Origin: Gamsiella multidivaricata
Taxonomy: Eukaryota > Mortierellomycota > Mortierellomycetes > Mortierellales > Mortierellaceae
DNA length: 64,000 nt
Assembly (NCBI RefSeq): GCF_025024155.1
Contig: NW_026251713.1
Span: forward strand, 310,001-374,000
Reading direction: 5' to 3'
Part shown: one piece after another, positions 23,212 to 33,500 of the stretch
Layout of the letters: every line of letters starts with the position of its first letter
Position numbering within the stretch: the stretch's first letter is position 1
Program-made: the position numbers and the translations under genes
The notes under the pieces: generated by a model
What the model was told of the DNA's origin: nothing
What the model saw: only the letters and a program-made list of their open reading frames with translations
The model's database searches: none

Positions 23212-24708
23212 ATGGTCCAACTCACTCCCCCCTCCCAAAAGACCGTCATCATCTCCATATCCGCGGTCCTCGGCATTGCCACCGTCGCCTCGCTCTACCT
23301 CTACCTCCGCGACAGCAAACAGCGTCCCGCCTCCAATACCAAATTCCGCTCCCTCCAACGTAGTCTCTACTCCCAGCTCCTCAAGGCCCAAGACTCCCTC
23401 GATGACATCATCGAGTCCGACCTCCGTCGCATCCAAGTTCGTACCAAGACCCTGCGCACCCACAGACTCTACCCCGGCGACGAAAGCGTCCAGCTCCCCT
23501 CGCTGGGTCTAATTAATGAGCAGGACAAGAGCGACCTCGGTGCAGAGATCGAAGAGACGAAAGAAGAGCTGATTCACGAACGTACCCAAGGCTTTGAGGA
23601 CCATGCCAAGGTCCGCCAGGGCTACAAAGAGCTGGATCTTCTTGTCAAGGCCCTCCACAAGCAGCTTCTGCGACTGTTGGAACGGGTTGAGAAAGTCAGC
23701 CTGAGCGAGCTGGCCGAGATCGGGGACGAGACCGGTGGCATTTCCCAGGAAAACGAGTCCGAGATCCAGGCCATTGAAAAGATCCGCCGCCGTAGGAGAT
23801 CCGTCTTGGCTAAGATTCAAAAGTTCATTGCTCAATTGGACGCCATCCGCAACAGCTACAAGGAGAGGCTGCAGCAAATCAAGGAATTCGAGAAGATGGA
23901 GCGCATCGGTCTGGAGCCCAGTGACGACGTCGAGCCCACGGTCGAGAGCGAAATGATGAAGGAAGGCATCACCTTTGCGGACATTACGGCCCTGAACATT
24001 GAAGAGCCCGAGATCCTAGCGCCGACCGAGGATTTGGAAAGAATGAAACAAGGCATCAGCTTTGCCGCAGTCGTTGCCGAGAACCTGCCCGAGGAGAAGG
24101 AAGACACTGCAGAACAAAAGTCAAAGCAGGGTGTCAGCTTTGCAGACAAGGTCGAGACCATTGAACCGTCGAACAAGATCGAAACCATTGAGCGGTCGAA
24201 CAAGGCCGAGACCATTGAACGGTCGAAAAAGGTCGAGACTATTGAAAGGTCAAACAAGGTCAAGACCATTGAACGGTCAGACAAGGTCGAAACCATTGAA
24301 CCGTCGGACAAGGACCTTGAGGTGTTGGCGCCGACCGAGGATCTCGAAAAGATGAAGCACGGTATCAGCTTTGCGGACGTTGTCGCCGAAAACATCGAGG
24401 AACCAGTCAAGGAAACAGAAGAACAGGAGATTCTTGCCCCAACCGAGGATCTGGAAAAGATGAAGCAGGGCATCAGCTTTGCGGATGTTGTCGCCGAGAA
24501 CATTGAGGAGCCGACCACGGAAGACGGAGAGGTTCTTGCCCCGACTGAAGATTTGGAAAAGATGAAGCAGGGCATCAGCTTTGCGGATATGGCCAAGCAC
24601 AACCTTGACGACTCATCCGATAAGGAAGCCGAAGTGCTCGCCCCAACAGAGGACCTCGAAAAGATGAAGCAGGGTGTCTCGTTTGCCGATGTCGTCGCTG
24701 AGGATTAA
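23212..24708 (+). CDS. Membrane-anchored BAG-domain protein (Snl1-like) with repeated C-terminal tail
   Basis: Intronless, 498 residues. Residues 11-32 form one hydrophobic helix (TVIISISAVLGIATVASLYLY) behind a short N-terminus, followed by basic residues: a signal-anchor. Residues about 130-222 (KELDLLVKALHKQLLRLLERVEKVSL, then RRRRRSVLAKIQKFIAQLD) have the three-helix pattern of a BAG domain, the Hsp70 nucleotide-exchange module. Anchor plus BAG is the layout of yeast Snl1, an ER/nuclear-envelope protein. The tail (243-498) is unlike Snl1: seven copies of a G-[IV]-[ST]-F-A-D/A core, five of them inside the longer unit LAPTEDLE[KR]MK[QH]GISFADVV, and six 9-residue VETIERSNK-type repeats at 313-366. 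The tail is very acidic. Topology and Hsp70 binding are inferred; the tail's function is unknown. Confidence 0.85.
   Translation: MVQLTPPSQKTVIISISAVLGIATVASLYLYLRDSKQRPASNTKFRSLQRSLYSQLLKAQDSLDDIIESDLRRIQVRTKTLRTHRLYPGDESVQLPSLGLINEQDKSDLGAEIEETKEELIHERTQGFEDHAKVRQGYKELDLLVKALHKQLLRLLERVEKVSLSELAEIGDETGGISQENESEIQAIEKIRRRRRSVLAKIQKFIAQLDAIRNSYKERLQQIKEFEKMERIGLEPSDDVEPTVESEMMKEGITFADITALNIEEPEILAPTEDLERMKQGISFAAVVAENLPEEKEDTAEQKSKQGVSFADKVETIEPSNKIETIERSNKAETIERSKKVETIERSNKVKTIERSDKVETIEPSDKDLEVLAPTEDLEKMKHGISFADVVAENIEEPVKETEEQEILAPTEDLEKMKQGISFADVVAENIEEPTTEDGEVLAPTEDLEKMKQGISFADMAKHNLDDSSDKEAEVLAPTEDLEKMKQGVSFADVVAED
23937..24705 (+). repeat. Coding repeats in the BAG protein tail
   Basis: Two interleaved repeat families in one exon. 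The GISFAD cores lie at residues 252, 281, 307, 384, 420, 454 and 488, spaced 26-36 residues apart except across the 9-residue repeat block. The 27-bp VETIERSNK units occupy about 24148-24309 and are nearly identical in DNA, suggesting recent slippage. Confidence 0.9.
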
Positions 24709-24829
24709 TTAATTTGTACATACATAATCGCAGGAATTCCATTACCGCATGGTCCTCACTCCCATTCAAAACGATTCTGACGATTCGTTGACTGTATTTA
24801 GTTTTTTCTTTTTTCATTTTAATGCAGCG

Positions 24830-24872
24830 AATAAAATATCAGCATAGATAACACCCAATCCAAAGTTTTATT
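24830..24872. terminator. Facing poly(A) signals of the BAG and SET genes
   Basis: AATAAA on the + strand at 24830-24835 serves the BAG gene. AATAAA on the - strand at 24867-24872 serves the SET gene. They face each other 31 bp apart in a 191-bp convergent spacer, so the transcripts probably overlap at their 3' ends. Confidence 0.6.
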
Positions 24873-24899
24873 CGATAGATTGATGGAGGTCATTGTGAA

Positions 24900-27005
24900 T
24901 TAGCGTGTGTAACGTGCGGGCTTGTAGATGTTGTTCCGCCTAGGTCGGTCTGTCGTTGATTCTTCCCTTCTTACGGGTGAAGCGGCCCTGGAGCCCGTCT
25001 TTCCTTTTTTGTGATCGCTATTGGTATCGCTTCTAAAGGCCTCCTTCTCCTTCTCCCAGAACCGATCGACCTCCTTTCCATAGAACACAAATAACTCCTC
25101 TCCAGCCTTAACATCCCGGTTGGTCTGACAAATGACCTGGTTTACCACGCTGCCCGTGATAAATGTGATGTTGCCACTGGGGTCCTCATTCATAAAGTGG
25201 AATGGGCAATAGAGTCTTCCGTTGGGGTCACTATAGGGCGTCCCATTCTCGTCCGTGGCATCCAGGACCGTACGACGGTACATGATCGAGTAATGAGAGG
25301 CGACGCCAACGCCATCCTTGAGTGAATCAAACTCATTCTCCGTCATCGGCACGCCGAAATAGAATCCAAGCGGTGTACTGGCCGGAATATCGATCTTCGC
25401 AAAGAGTCCATTTCCTGAGTTAGGGATCGTTGACTCATCCACACGGACGACGTGCGAAAGACTCGTCGGTACATTCGTCAGATCTAGATCCTCCAGGCGG
25501 TACTCATCCACTCTGTGAACGTCCGGCTGTGGGGTGGCAGCCTTGGTTGTTTTTGCTGTTGCTACCATTGCTGCTGAGAATAGTGGTGCAGGTGCAGGTG
25601 CAAGCGCAGTCACTAATGCCGCCGATGCCGATACTGATTCTAATACTGATGCTGATTCTGGCTCCTGTGGTGTCATTGTCGCAGGCGTTGATGGGAGAGA
25701 TGACGCCGCGCTACTCGTCGACTTTAGTTCCAATTGTTCGAATCTCTCCGCTACCTTGGAGTCCTGTTCAGAAGCGCCCACCTGGTCCTGATCCAGATCA
25801 CGGTCTGCACCTGATACTGCCTCCGAGTCTAGCTCGGCCTTGGCCTTCTTAGTGCTCCGTTCAACTTTGTCCAGTTCGGTATCAACGGGTTCGGGGCTCC
25901 GCTTCTTTGATTCTGTTGGGTATTCACCATTGGCTTTGACGCTGTCTGCTTCGAGCGGTGTTGCTCCTGAGAGTGTGCTGATGCTGTCAGTATCTGTTGA
26001 GGAGGAAACACCGTTGAGGGCTATCGTTGTTGCTAATGCGGAAGAGATATCGTTGAGGGCCGTCGTTTCTGCTGTCGTGGACTGATCTCCTGGTACGTTT
26101 GATGACTCCTGTTCCAGGGCCGTGCGGGATTGCTGCTCTAGAATGTGGATAGGAACTGCACCTTCCTTTGGTACACCAAAGCACAATGGCCAATCGTGTT
26201 TGATGAGCTTTTCCATCCAACCGTCGTACTCCCTGACGGCGGTGTCGAAATCCCCGGGGGCGTAAGCGAGTCGAAAGTGTGTGCTCCTGCTTCCTTCGGG
26301 CTTAAAAGGAACAAAGTACTTGTCTCCATTGTTGGTCAAACAAGCTGATGCAGAGTTCATTGGGGTCTATGTAAATCGACAAAATAAATTTGAGCTATTT
26401 AGCAATTTACAGGCAAAACCCCCCCCCCTCCCCCCTCCTCCCATTAAAGACTTTGCCTGCCCTTTTCCCTCATTTCCTCATACCTTGCCAGTGAACACGC
26501 GTGGCAATCCCCTCTCTGCACTGAACTTGCGGTCCAATGCGACGGCAGCATTGATCAGCTCTTGTCGTGCAGCAGTATGGTTTGGCATGGACCTCAGGGC
26601 AAGGAACATCATGTAGGGCTGGGTGTGCCACCGAGGTTTGACATTCGACCGTTGGGGAGCGTTGCGTCGCGTGTAGGTGTTGTTGGAGATGGCAGCTGTA
26701 GTCGTAGCAGTTGTCGTACGTTGTCCAATGGTTACACTGGAGTGAAAAGGAGCACTGGATGCCTTATTCGTATCATTCGTACCATTCGTATCAATGGTAT
26801 CATTGGTATCAATCATATTAGTTGAGATGGCTGTATTAGATGTAGTGGTCGTTGTAGAAATAATAGTGGTTGAGGCTGAGGTAGTCGCTGTTGTCGTTGC
26901 AGTGGCGAGTGCACTCGAGCGACGTGTTCTGGGTGATGCTGCAGGATGGATTGCAACCACAGAGGATAATTGTGAAGAAGCGGAGCGAGGAGTGTTCAGT
27001 GTCAT
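24900..27005 (-). CDS. SET-domain protein
   Basis: 662 residues from exons 27005-26484 and 26366-24900. The N-terminal 120 residues are Ser/Thr/Ala low complexity with ND-T repeats. A conserved-looking block follows across the splice junction: RWHTQPYMMFLALRSMPNHTAARQ, then TNNGDKYFVPFKPEG and VREYDGWMEKLIKHDWPLCFG. A long acidic Ser/Thr/Ala linker leads to a C-terminal SET domain (about 480-620): SGNGLFAKIDIPASTPLGFYFG, then CPFHFMNEDPSGNITFI, QTNRDVKAGEELFVFYG. SET domains transfer methyl groups from S-adenosylmethionine to lysine. The usual NHSC.PN motif is replaced by FMNEDPSGN, so the subclass and the histone or non-histone target cannot be assigned. A basic tail ends the protein. The start is the first Met after a TATA-like element. 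Confidence 0.85.
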
Positions 27006-27390
27006 GAGGCAGAAGGCAATAGGGCCAGAGTGATGGAAGGAGGTGGAGTTGAAGGAAGAAAAAGAAAAAAGAAAAAAAAAAGAGGCGTGTTGTGCTGAAG
27101 TCGAGTGTGACCGCTTTATTTTGTATAAATACTCGCGTCTCAGTGGTGTGCCTGGCGGTCTCTTTTCTCTCCGCAAAACTCGCCACCATCACCATTACCA
27201 GCACTATTACCAGCACCATCGCCATTAGTGCCATTGCCATTCTTCTTTCCTTTCTTCTTCTTCCTCCACTGCTTGTATCATACTCCTGTTCAACATCTTG
27301 TGGATGCATACACAACCTCTCACGTCTCTTTTCCCATTTTATTTTTGTTATTGTTATTATTATCATTATTCTTTTAAGCAGCTCCTTCTA
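27006..27390. promoter_or_regulatory. Divergent promoter spacer (SET / C2H2 genes)
   Basis: 385 bp shared by two divergent genes. It contains an A-rich run (27057-27081), the TATA-like element on the minus side and repeated (ccattacca)-type CCA/ATT sequence at 27186-27240. No coding region is supported. Confidence 0.5.
27124..27131 (-). promoter_or_regulatory. TATA-like element of the SET gene
   Basis: TATTTATA on the minus strand, about 120 bp upstream of the SET gene ATG. It argues that translation starts at MTLNTPRS and not at in-frame Met codons further upstream. Confidence 0.45.
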
Positions 27391-29371
27391 ATGTCCACCC
27401 AGGAAAAATCGGTCCTCGCGAGCAGAGCCTCATATGTTTGCCGTGTCGCTGGCTGTGGCGAGACCTTCACAGTCCTGTTTGACTGGACAAGGCACGTCCG
27501 CAGACATGCCTCCATGAGGTAGGAACAACCATCCTTCGTTTATGTTCTTGTCTTTGTCTTTGTCTTTGTCTTTGTCTTTGTCTTTGTCTTTGTCTTTGTC
27601 TTTGTCTTTGTCTTTGTTTTTATCTTTGTCTTTGTCTTTGCTGTTGTTCTTGTCGTTGCCTTTATTATTGTCTGTCTCTTTCTATTCAACCCTCATGGAC
27701 TTCACATATGTATCTTACCACAGATCGGTGGTGACAATACACTCGACACTCAGACACAGATATTAACATTCTCTGCCCTCTCCTGCCTACAGACTCTCGA
27801 ACCCTGTAGCCCCGGAAACGCAACAGATCGTCGCACAAGCACAGGCACAAGCACTCGCCCAAATACAGTCAAGGTCCGCCACACCCTCGCCGTTAACGCC
27901 TGCCAGTACCGCCTCCTCAAAATCACCGCCTGCAACCCATCCCATGTTCATAGCCATGCCAGCAGCAGCGGATCAGACTGCACACACACCTGCAATACAG
28001 GCTATGTTATCAGTATCGGATATCTCAGGAACAGCCTCGATCTCTCAGCCCAGTTCACACCTTCTCACACCTCCATCATCCGTACTGCCCACAACTACCA
28101 CACCCAAGACCACACAGACTACAAGGGCAGCAAAGACGGCCATGAAGAAGGAACTCAAACGGAACAAAACAAAACCGCCGTCAACAGAACCATCGCCTGT
28201 AACGGAATCAGCACCCCATATCCCAACTACCTTGCCTGCCATTGGGGTTCCCGAGCAGATACCTGACTACTACGCATCTCTGAAAACCCTGAACGGTGCT
28301 CAACCCACTATCATCAAACCCAACGTCGCTACTCCGGACAGTACATCGGTAGAGAATCCTACCAAGATAAAGGCCACCGCATCGAAATCAAAACCAAAAA
28401 AAGCATCAAGAAAGCCGGCAGCAACAGCATTTTCAAGAACATCTACGCCGATTTCATCTTCCTCAGCACACTCTGGTCCCTCAACTCCAACGCCCTCCCC
28501 TCTCCAGCATTCTCAGGGTCAAAAGAGGAAGTATAGGACTGATTCGGATATTGAGGAGCTCACAGACACCGACATGGACATGGATATGGACATGGATATA
28601 CGCACAGACATGGAGATCGAGGTAGATATCGAAGGTTTAACGAGCGACGATCAAAAGAACGACGTTTCAAGCAAGCAAGAAAGGCAGGCGGTAATAACCG
28701 ACGACGACGACGACAACGACGGTGATGATGATGATGATGATGTTAGTAATGATAGCGACGATCGCAAGCCCGTAACGGATCTTGGGGGCGAAGTCGCCCA
28801 GATCAACGACCTCCTAGCCCAGATCATATCTCTAGGTCCGTACCTGGAGTGTACTGTCAGAACATGTCGGATGGCCTTTGTTCATGAGAGCGACCTGAAA
28901 AATCACGCCCAAATAAGCCATCATCACCGCAAGAGAGGTCCACAATCCGCAGAATCGTCATCGTCGTCTTTACCTTCCAAAGCAGCAACACAGCAGCAGC
29001 AGCAGCAGCAGCAGCCCAATCAGAGACGGACAAGGATGATGTCGAAAGAAGAAGAGGATAGATCGGACAGCAACCCTTTCATAAAGACGGAGGAGCTAGA
29101 ACAAATGATCAAGACCAAGAGCAAGGGTAGGATCTTAACTAAAGCTAAGAACGAGGCACAATCCAAAGATAAGAGCAAAGGCAGGGACAAAAACAAGAGG
29201 AATGACAGCGACAACAATAGAGACAAAGGCAAAGGCAAGGGCACGACCAGGAGCAGGATCAGTGCCAAGGACAAGACCAGGAACAAGAACAAAGACAAAG
29301 AGGAGGAGGAGGAGCTCGAGGAGGAGGATGACTTTAAGCCCATGTTATTGGGAAAGTTCTTCACGAGATAG
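27391..29371 (+). CDS. C2H2 zinc-finger protein with acidic and lysine-rich tail
   Basis: 568 residues from exons 27391-27518 and 27793-29371. Exon 1 ends within a C2H2 finger: YVCRVAGCGETFTVLFDWTRHVRRH (C-x4-C-x12-H-x3-H). A second finger lies at about residues 385-412: LECTVRTCRMAFVHESDLKNHAQISHH (C-x4-C-x12-H-x4-H). Between them come a Gln/Ala run and a Ser/Thr/Pro/Lys-rich linker, then MDMDMDMDI and a (D)n(GDDDDDD) acidic block. After finger 2 there is a Gln tract and a long Lys/Asp/Arg/Gly tail (KDKSKGRDKNK). Nuclear DNA binding is inferred from the fingers; no orthologue is recognised. AATAAA lies at 29402. The intron is unusually long (274 bp) because of a TTTGTC repeat. Confidence 0.8.
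27544..27655 (+). repeat. (TTTGTC)n microsatellite in an intron
   Basis: About 12 nearly perfect hexamers followed by degenerate copies, wholly within the single intron of the C2H2 gene (27519-27792) and contributing to its pyrimidine-rich content. Confidence 0.95.
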
Positions 29372-29401
29372 ACGCGCACGTATACCCTTTACTTCCATCG
29401 T

Positions 29402-29447
29402 AATAAAGCGCGCAGTGCTCTCTTAACAGTAAGACATCTGGTTTATT
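29402..29447. terminator. Facing poly(A) signals of the C2H2 and 5'-nucleotidase genes
   Basis: AATAAA (+) at 29402-29407, 30 bp after the C2H2 stop, and AATAAA (-) at 29442-29447, 50 bp after the nucleotidase stop, in a 125-bp convergent spacer. Confidence 0.65.
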
Positions 29448-29496
29448 TTTCGATGATCTATATATCCTGGTTGAAGCATACTGAAATTGGCCCTCC

Positions 29497-32108
29497 TTAT
29501 GCCCAGACCTCCTGCTTGGACTCCAGGTCCTCGAACATTGGCTTCATTGGAACCCTGTGCTCTGATCTTGCCTCCCGAAGTCGGATGTAGTCCCTCAGCA
29601 TCTCCTCGACACCTCCCGGGTATTTGGTCTTGAGGTGCTCTGGAGCTGCAACAGGCCAGACCGGTGGAATCTTGAACCGCTTGGCGTTATTGCCAGTCCA
29701 TTCGTCCTCTTCGTCCGTTCCAGAAGCAACGTTCCTGATCCGTCCATCAAGGTACGGGCTGATCCTGCCCCGGTTCTCAATGTAGTCCATCAGGACGCTA
29801 TCTAGTAGCCCCAGCTTGATCTCCCTTCGCCCTTCTTTGCGCTCCAAAATATTATCGCCTCCTGTCAAGAGAAAATCCAGGGTGACCACCCAGTACAACT
29901 TTCTCTTCTTAATCTCACGCCACTCCTTGTCATATCCCTGCACCTCGGCCTTGATCAAATGTGGCTCCTCCAGAGGACGCGATGAATCAAACATGTATCG
30001 CAATCCGCTGACCTGGATGTTGGATGTGACCTGCTTCTGGCTCTTCTTGTACCTCCCCGCAGAGACTGCCTCCAGCATGCTTAGGATTTCCTCGCCCGTC
30101 ATCTGTGTCTGCACTAGACCATTGCCGAAGGGAGAGGTCGTCATGATCATTTCAATCGTCACGTTTCCAGCAGGCAGACCCGATCGGATACCTCCACTGT
30201 TGATAAACGCCAGATCTGTCCAGGGGCGAACGCTCCCCTTGTCTTCTGCATCCTCTTCGATGGCTGCAGTGGCATAGATGGGCGTTCGTGCATGTTCCAG
30301 CATCGCGTCTGCCACCAAGTTGCCCATCGTGCACTCGCGTTGCTTGCAGCTGTTCTGATCAAAAGCATCTGTGGCTACTCCAAGGACGGTCTGACCCCAT
30401 TCCTCAAATTCTTTGCGCCAGCCATCGATTCGATCCAGGAGACGATCATCTGCAGGAATGGAGTTCTCAACCAGAATAGGAGCACCTTCCCAGCTGACGA
30501 TCGTGCCCTCTGGGTTGAAGACCACGTCCAGATGGCCAATATATCTGCCCCAGCAAAATGCCTTTGCGAACGAAGCAATTTAGAAATAATGAATAAAAAA
30601 TTGAAGTTGAAAAATATTAGCATGTGTGAATATATGAACGAGCATCGCAGCAAAAAAGTGTTGACGCGCATAGGCTATACCTGGACAATGAGAGTGTTTT
30701 CGCCCTTTAAGTTTTTGATCACGGTTGGATAGGGTCCCTCATAAAGCGGGTTCGCGGGATCTCCGAGATACGAGTGACTATGACCTCCGACGATGAGATC
30801 GATGCCGTGCGTGTTGGCAGCCAATTCCATATCGGGTCCATATCCATTGTGCGACAGTCCGAAAATGCGCTTGATTCCCTTGGCCTCCAGCTCGTCGACG
30901 TACTTTTGGACCGCAGGGATCGGGTCCGTGAACGCGATGTTAGGTCCAGCATTAGAGATATCGCCTGTGGTCTATTGCATTACGAAGATGAAAAAACCAA
31001 TGATGAGAATATCGATCAGTAATTTATCCAGCCTTGTCGGGATGGACAGATGCGGTTTTATATGGTTGTTCAAGCATAAAGCAAAAGTACTTACATTGGT
31101 AATGTATCCAATGACAGCGATGCCAAGGTCCTCAAAAATATGGTATGGTTTGACCCACTTTTCGAGTTCTGGGTACTTTTCAAGATCCACATTAGCGCAC
31201 ACGATTGGGAACTTGAGCTTTGGCCAGTATCGTCCTAGGTTTTCGGGACCATTATCCCACTCGTGGTTGCCAATAGTTCCGAGATCGTATCCCAGCTCAT
31301 TCATCACCTCGGCAGTGACATTTCCCTGCGCAATAAAAAAAAAAAGCATCCACGGGATATATGAATATGATCGCTTGTTAGTCTAAGACATACAAACGTC
31401 CGCGGCACAGCGGGTCCACTCATGTAGCACTGTGTACCTTATAGTATGTGTAGAAAAGCGTGCCCTGGGAACGTTTTGACAGCATAAAAAAAAAGGGGGA
31501 TCAGATTAGCAAATAAATGTGGCACGTTTCCAAGACTGAGGTGTAAGCAGTCGACCCAACATGAAATCGAAAAGCGCAAAACCACAGGGATCGTTTTGTG
31601 ACACAAAAAAAAAACAATCAGCAATTGCATTCTTCAACCAGCCCGGGCCTTACTTGGAACTATTACAGTGGGAAGTTGAACGAAGACATCAAGCCAAGAA
31701 AGAGAGTTGCAAAAAGATTAGAAACGAGGCAACTGACCGCAGAACCTTCGTTGGCCCACCGTTTGTTGCTGAGAGCGACACCAAGACAAAAACATGATGT
31801 ACCTCGTCTCCGCCGTCGAGGAGCAAAGAGTGCTTGTTCGATCCGCGCAGGCGCTCAATGACCGTCTTGTGCCGCGCAGTGCCTCCGTAGCAATGGCCCG
31901 TAGCAATGTCCTGGCTCGAGCAGCTGACACCAAAGTCATTGGCGGGATCAACGCGCGAGTGGACGTCGTTCGTGTGGATCACCGTAAGGTTCAACCAGCC
32001 GTCTTTAGGGGAGGCATGGTACGACTGAGGTAAGGCAGAGGTGATGGTCGCGGCCAGCGAGAGTGCCATGCACATGAGCGACGACATGCGGAGGCCGGCG
32101 CAACTCAT
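29497..32108 (-). CDS. Secreted 5'-nucleotidase / metallophosphoesterase
   Basis: Calcineurin-like metallophosphoesterase of the UshA/CD73 family, releasing phosphate from nucleoside 5'-monophosphates outside the cell. Exons 32108-31803, 31464-31438 (27 bp), 31325-31095, 30971-30681 and 30561-29497 give 639 residues. An N-terminal signal peptide (MSSLMCMALSLAATITSALP) precedes the metal-binding motifs VIHTNDVHSR (43-52), GTIGNHEWDNG (128-138), GLSHNGYG and GGHSHSYLG. The C-terminal substrate domain shows MGNLVADAML, FINSGGIRSGLPAG and DFLLTGGDN. The microexon encodes GTLFYTYYK, the conserved segment before GN, which supports it strongly. An in-frame Met 12 codons upstream (32144) is an alternative start. 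There is no GPI-type hydrophobic C-terminus, so it is probably soluble. Confidence 0.92.
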
Positions 32109-32765
32109 TCGTCTACGCCCTTCAGCCTGGGAGAGGAAACGCATCGGTGGGCGGCCCTGTTTGTTTTAGGTTCCTGAGTGAGAGAGGGTAGGAGGGCGGA
32201 GTGGAATAGGAAAGGGGGGAGATTCAGAGTGGAGGGTTGGGAATAAAGAATGAAGAATGAGCAGAATGGCCGATGGAAACAGCGAAAAGGTCGAGGAGGC
32301 AAGCGCGGTGGTGTTCGCAGTGCTGCAGGGCTGCAGTGCGCGGGATGGAAATGCGCTTGCTGGGGTGCTTCTTGTCACGCGGGTGCCTTCCCGTCGTCCT
32401 ATGGGGGCGCCTGAAGATGCGGACGGTCAGCGCCCCCTTGATCCTCTCAGAAGGAGCCCGTTTGCTTATCGAAGGTTACCGCGGATGAATTGACGGCCCC
32501 CCGCTTCGATGCGCCCCCTCTCCATGGAGAGGCTGTAAAGACGCGTTTTTTTTTTTTTTTTTTTTTTTTTTTTCATTCGTATGGGACACTGATTGGTGGC
32601 GTTGATTGTCCAACATGAATTTATTACTGAATCTTTTTATGCGATCGGTGGGGAGCGACCATGCCGTGCATTTTTCTATCTGTCTTTCTCAGACGTGATT
32701 TCGATCCGCAAGTGTGCTGCTGCCGGCCATTGTTGCCTGAAAGATACCGGTGATGCTCCTTGATG
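32109..32765. other. Intergenic with a T28 run
   Basis: 657 bp between two minus-strand genes. It holds the nucleotidase promoter side, a G/C-rich segment (32300-32520), a T28 homopolymer at 32546-32573 and the 3' side of the orphan membrane protein gene. No coding region is supported. Confidence 0.5.
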
Positions 32766-33500
32766 TTACTGCCTTTGCTTCTGCCTAGCCGCCCTCCTGA
32801 TCCGTATGAACGAATCCTTTAGGAGCACTATCACGACTGCCTGGAACAGGTATCCATCCCTGACAAGCGGCACTATCAACGTCTGAGACACCCACCATGT
32901 TCCATGGAAGATCGTTGTCGACAATACATACATGATAAGCAGGTTCTGGAAGATGACGGATCCGATACTTGTCGCTGTCCTGGTCACACACATGACTCCG
33001 AGGATGCATAGCATGATGATGGTCGAAGCCTTTGAGAGCATGAGTACTGCGAGCCAAACAGCGTTGCAAAAGGCATTCAAGCAGTCTTTCAGCCACGGTC
33101 CATCCTGCGAGTCGGCTTCAAAGCATAGGGCGCTGTCACATCGCACGATCCCGTACTCCAGTGGAAAATCGACTCGATCTGCCTCGCTCGCATCATCCCC
33201 CGTAATTCGATGGCAACATCGGACTTGGTGGCGATGTGAATGGCTATAGTCGTGCATCCAGACCATTTCGTATTGTACGCACGAGTCGTTGTTGTCGTTG
33301 TCGGATGTGGTTGGAATGGCTGGCTTGCCCCGCACTTGGTCGAGGGAAGCGGTTCCGTAAAGCAAGATCCATCCTCGGCTCCAGAAGAGCATCAGACATA
33401 GCGTGGTTGCGCAGATCCCAGTTAGAAGAGCAACTGTGCTTTTGGATAAGAAGGTGAAAGTAAAAGACCAGGTCTGCAGGGTCATACTCGGTGGATGCAT
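32766..33500 (-). CDS. Orphan multi-pass membrane protein
   Basis: A single open exon. From the Met at 33500 it gives 244 residues; the frame stays open to a Met at 33680 (304 residues). Hydrophobic segments: one near the N-terminus (FTFTFLSKSTVALLTGICATTLCLMLFW), one at about residues 147-170 (WLAVLMLSKASTIIMLCILGVMCV), and one or two after it (VIFQNLLIMYVLSTTIFHG, TWWVSQTLIVPLV). Between the first and second is a hydrophilic, Cys- and His-rich domain (SHSHRHQVRCCHR, DFPLEYGIVRC, CFEADSQDGPW) that would face one side of the membrane. The tail is basic (RIRRAARQKQRQ). I recognise no family. The membrane pattern and residue use look coding, unlike nearby shadow frames, but the start is uncertain. 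Confidence 0.55.
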   Translation of the reverse strand: MHPPSMTLQTWSFTFTFLSKSTVALLTGICATTLCLMLFWSRGWILLYGTASLDQVRGKPAIPTTSDNDNNDSCVQYEMVWMHDYSHSHRHQVRCCHRITGDDASEADRVDFPLEYGIVRCDSALCFEADSQDGPWLKDCLNAFCNAVWLAVLMLSKASTIIMLCILGVMCVTRTATSIGSVIFQNLLIMYVLSTTIFHGTWWVSQTLIVPLVRDGYLFQAVVIVLLKDSFIRIRRAARQKQRQ

